Below the pieces are notes generated by a model that saw nothing but the letters and a program-made list of their open reading frames with translations, was not told where the DNA came from and searched no databases. 64,000 bases of DNA from Schizophyllum amplum (Eukaryota; Basidiomycota; Agaricomycetes; Agaricales; Schizophyllaceae). Positions 60,935 through 64,000 of the stretch are shown in pieces (position 1 is the first letter of the stretch; each line of letters starts with the position of its first letter). The DNA is taken from NCBI GenBank assembly GCA_007026445.1, contig VDMD01000006.1, positions 124,001-188,000 of the forward strand, written 5' to 3'. The position numbers and the translations under genes were made by a program.

Positions 60935-61309
60935 TCCGCTGAGGCCCTCCGACCCAGGTGCAGGTTGGACGTGTAGGTGTGAAGATGGCAGTTGAAGTTC
61001 AACCTTGCGATCGTCACATCAGCACCTGACTGTGACAGCCCAAAGCGTGCTTTAAGTTCCCACGCCTCTCTAGGCGGTTCGATTCTGTTCGACTCCGCTT
61101 GCGTCTCTCATTCCATCCTTCCGATATTGAATATTGACAACGCGATGTTGCGTAGAATTATCCCGCATAGCGGACGTGGCTAATTTGGCAGGGTATACAA
61201 TATAGTGCGTGTGTTCGCGAAATGAAGGATCGGCAGGACATCCTCTACGAATTCATCTTTCCCGCCCCCTCAGGCGTGCAACGCCCGAGCCTCTACAGCA
61301 TGACTACAT
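60935..61309. other. Intergenic, SEN15 promoter
   Basis: 375 bases between the SEN15 start and the LCB2 stop on the same strand. Nothing else seen. Confidence 0.4.
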
Positions 61310-63470
61310 CTACTGAAGCTCGCGGCCGAACCCATAGTCGTTGACCAGCTCCGTCGCCCGCGCGATGATCTCGGTCACCGGCATCCTCTGCGCCTTCGGG
61401 ATGCCGTGCTTCAAGTCCAGCCAGTCGCCGATCTCGTCGCACGCTAGCAGCACGGTGTCGATGTCCTCCTTCGTGTGCGAGGCGCTCATGCAGAACCGCA
61501 CTCGGCTCGTCACGAGGTCGGTGGCGGGGTACGCGACGACGACCGTGCAGATCGGCGTGCGCCGCGAGAGCATCATGCGGTGGAAGAGCAGCATCTTGGC
61601 CGGGTGGAAGAGCAGCAGCGGGACGATGGGCGAGAAGGGGTGCCCGTAGGTGATGTAGCCGAGCAGGTGCAGGCCGACGGACATGTAGCGCGAGTTGAAG
61701 GCGAGGCGCCGGATGCGGTCCTGGCCCTCGACGCCGGAGGCGAGGGCAGGCGGCAGGGAGAGCCAGGCGGGGAGGATGGACGGGGAGATGGGGCCAGGGT
61801 GCTGGTAGCCATCGTCCTGGCCCGCCTTCACGATGCTGGTGCGCGAAGACGACGGGCTGAGAACCGGTGGTGCGACACCCATGATGCTGGCCATGCTGGC
61901 GATCACCTGCATGAGGACGGACGGTGCAACGGACTCGGCATACGTGCCCAGGTGGCCGCGCTGCCGGATGCTATCGATGATGTGCTTGCTGGCGGCGATG
62001 TAGCCACCCGCTGCGCCGAACGACTTGGTGAACGTGCCCATGAGGATGTCGACTTCCGAGGGATCGATGTTGAAGTAGTCACAGACACCCCGGCCATGGG
62101 GCCCCAGCGCACCGACAGAGTGCGCTTCGTCAACAAAGAGGCTGAACTGGGAACAGTCAGCTCTATTGTTCAGCATCTATTGGGAATGCAGCTCACCTTG
62201 TAGCGTTTCTTGAGCTCAAGCATACGCGGAAGGTTGACCATGTCACCTTCCATGCTGTAGAGGCCCTCCACAATGATGAGAATCTTCTTCCACGGTCGGT
62301 GCGTCTTCGGCTGGCCTTGACTGATGACTTCCCGCAGAAGCTTCTCCAAAGCCTCCATGTTGTTGTGCTTGAACATGCGGACGTGGGCACCGCTGATGCG
62401 GACACCGAAGCGGATAGACGCATGGTTGAGTTCGTCAGAAATAACCAGGCAGCCCTTGCCAACGAGAGCGGGAATAAGACCGGAGTTTGTGGCGAAGCCC
62501 ATAGACGACAGGATAGAGTCCTCCTTGCCCACAAAGCGGGCCACAAGGGCCTCCGCCTGCACATGAAGGTCGATCGAACCTCCCTCCATACGCGTTCCTC
62601 CGGAGCTGATGCCGTATCGACGGACGGACTCTTCAACGGCGTCGGCGCAGCCACCGCGGGACTGGGCGAAGCCGAGGTAGTTGTAGGAGGCGGTGTTCAA
62701 CGTGCGGGTAGTCGTGCCAGTGTACAACATGGTCTCGTTGTAATCCGTGGAGATGCGGTCGATCAGGTTGATGGTGCGGCCGGCGACGCCGACGGCAGGC
62801 TGGTTGAAGCATTCCAGCAAGCGAGTCTTCAAACGACGTGTGTAGAACGAATCGAAGTCAGACGTGAGGGGTGCATAGCCCTGTTCGCGCGATCATTAAC
62901 ATCTGAGGCAGGCGCGGCAACATGCATAGCACTCACGTTGACGGGTACGAGGTGCTCGTAGGACTTGGGGTAGAAGTGCCTGCCGAAGAAGTCGCGGACG
63001 TGGCCGAGGACGATCAGGAGGAGGTAGGAGATGTAGGTGGTGATCAGGACGAAGTAGGGGGGCTCCATCTCGGGAACACCGTGCACGGAGGGGTCGTGCG
63101 CGGACGTGACCCGGTACTCCTCGTTCGCGCAGTGGCCGAACTCGCTATGCGCGGTCGAGAAGAACTGCTCGGACGTGGGCGGGGAGCGCACGGGATAAAT
63201 GAGGCCGTTGTCTTCGTCGTCCTCGTCCATTGCAGTCCCCGACGACGAGAAGGACGTCGCAGAGGACATGGTGAGCGCAGGGACGGTGCTAGTCGTGCTC
63301 GCTGGGCGCCCCGCTTTGCGGGCGTGGGCGTCTGCCTGTGATACGGCAGAGAGCAGCGAGGCGGCCGACGAGGGGAGAGACTGTGCGCTCTTCTTCCTGA
63401 ACAGAGACTTTCCCGGAGAGGAGGATCGAATGAACGCCATGGGAGACGGGTGAGGCGATCCCGAGGGCAT
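61310..63470 (-). CDS. LCB2: Serine palmitoyltransferase subunit 2
   Basis: Catalytic subunit of the first step of sphingolipid synthesis: serine plus palmitoyl-CoA to 3-ketodihydrosphingosine, at the ER membrane. Start at 63470 (MPSGSPHPSPMAFIRSSSPG; Met at residue 11 is an alternative). A Ser-rich N terminus precedes the ER membrane helix YFVLITTYISYLLLIVLGHV. The PLP domain follows: TLNTASYNYLGFAQS, RYGISSGGTRMEGGSIDLHV, VISDELNHASIRFGVRISGA, FVDEAHSVGALGPHGRGVCD and the PLP-lysine motif ILMGTFTKSFGAAGGYIAAS. It ends NDYGFGRELQ at 61310. Only two introns. All catalytic residues expected of the AOS family are visible. Confidence 0.94.
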
Positions 63471-64000
63471 CTCTGTGCGGTGAGCGACAGGAGGTGGACG
63501 ACGACGGCGTGAAGGAAACCACGAATCGAATTTGGCAGCCGACTCCCGAGTGTCCGATTCGTCTACTCCTCTTTACGTGATTTGTTCGCGGTCAGCTTCG
63601 CGCCGCAAGATTTATGGGGTTCGGCAGTTGCCACTTCCCCAGCCGAGGGACGATGTCCGTTTTCTGCCGGAACGCGCGCTTTTTGCTGACCTTGGCGGGG
63701 CAGGATAGAGTCTTGGATGAGACTAAAAGACGCAAGGAAGAGCAACCAACAGGAGGGCTGGCGAACGCGCGAAGAGGGGCTAATCACGTGCGCTGGTGAC
63801 GATCGTATTGAAGTTGAACTTGCCAATTTTAACAGAGACAAACACGAAGCGCCACAGGCAGATCTACACAGATTATGCCAGCGTCCTGCAATAAAATTAT
63901 GGTATGCTGTACGCCAACCACGCTTCCCCCGCTCGCTCGTCGCCCATCCACCCGCTCACTGTGCGCGCCACCGCCGTCTTCGCCGCCCAGCCCACCAAGA
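63471..64000. other. LCB2 upstream region, no gene seen
   Basis: 530 bases to the window edge. It holds an ATCACGTGCG E-box-like site near 63782 and CT-rich sequence at 63920-64000 resembling a 5' leader on the plus strand. A plus-strand gene may begin beyond the edge, but none can be called. Confidence 0.4.

Overview
This is nuclear DNA of a filamentous basidiomycete, most likely an Agaricomycete close to wood-decay fungi. Genes are densely packed on both strands and broken by many short introns of about 48-60 nt with GT...AG ends. The exons are GC-rich, and the gene set is eukaryotic and fungal: a Zn2Cys6 regulator, CE4 chitin deacetylase, metacaspase, Yvc1-type vacuolar channel, LCB2 and an ASTRA subunit. 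I see no bacterial operons, CRISPR array, rRNA or convincing tRNA. Gene models were assembled by eye from splice signals and protein conservation, so outer limits are firmer than every internal exon edge.

Layout. 1-706 (-): 5' part of a secreted polysaccharide deacetylase cut by the window edge. 2035-5487 (-): XlnR-like Zn2Cys6 transcription factor. 6420-10138 (-): large disordered regulator with an AreA-type N-terminal domain and a DUF3295-type C terminus. 11916-13263 (-) and 13511-14999 (+): a metallophosphoesterase and the ASTRA subunit ASA1, sharing a short divergent promoter. 15171-16304 (-): Ser/Thr-rich single-pass membrane protein. 17225-17789: AT-rich foldback element. 17924-20127 (-) and 20523-22380 (-): flavin monooxygenase and Dal5-type MFS permease. 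23401-26526 (+): Yvc1-like TRP channel. 26910-28583 (+): YANK-type AGC kinase. 29289-30330 (+): secreted protein of unknown role. 30744-32444 (+): CTU2/NCS2 tRNA thiolation protein. 33333-35470 (+): aldo/keto reductase fused behind an unknown helical region. 35807-36636 (+): gamma-glutamylcyclotransferase-like protein. 37098-39363 (+): metacaspase. 39618-41191 (+): Ppn2-like membrane phosphatase. 42188-44700 (+): sugar transporter. 45920-47452 (+): alpha-helical protein resembling ClyA/XaxA-type pore formers. 47757-48104: second, smaller foldback element. 48228-51710 (+): UvrD/Srs2-type helicase. 53653-54312 (+): unknown basic protein. 55016-57530 (+): peroxisomal Fox2 with two dehydrogenase domains, no hydratase domain and a terminal AKL. 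58023-60152 (+): bifunctional PFK-2/FBPase-2. 60350-60934 (-): SEN15. 61310-63470 (-): serine palmitoyltransferase subunit LCB2.

Most genes are unrelated housekeeping or signalling functions, and no biosynthetic cluster is evident. Several link loosely around vacuole and lipid metabolism (Yvc1, Ppn2, Fox2, LCB2) and tRNA maturation (CTU2, SEN15). The most striking recurring feature is the use of very small exons (6, 8, 9, 11 and 12 nt) exactly inside conserved protein motifs. Simple ORF finders would miss or break these. Other points of note are two foldback elements, a domain fusion, a domain loss in Fox2, a probable GC-AG intron in SEN15 and a fungal pore-former-like gene.
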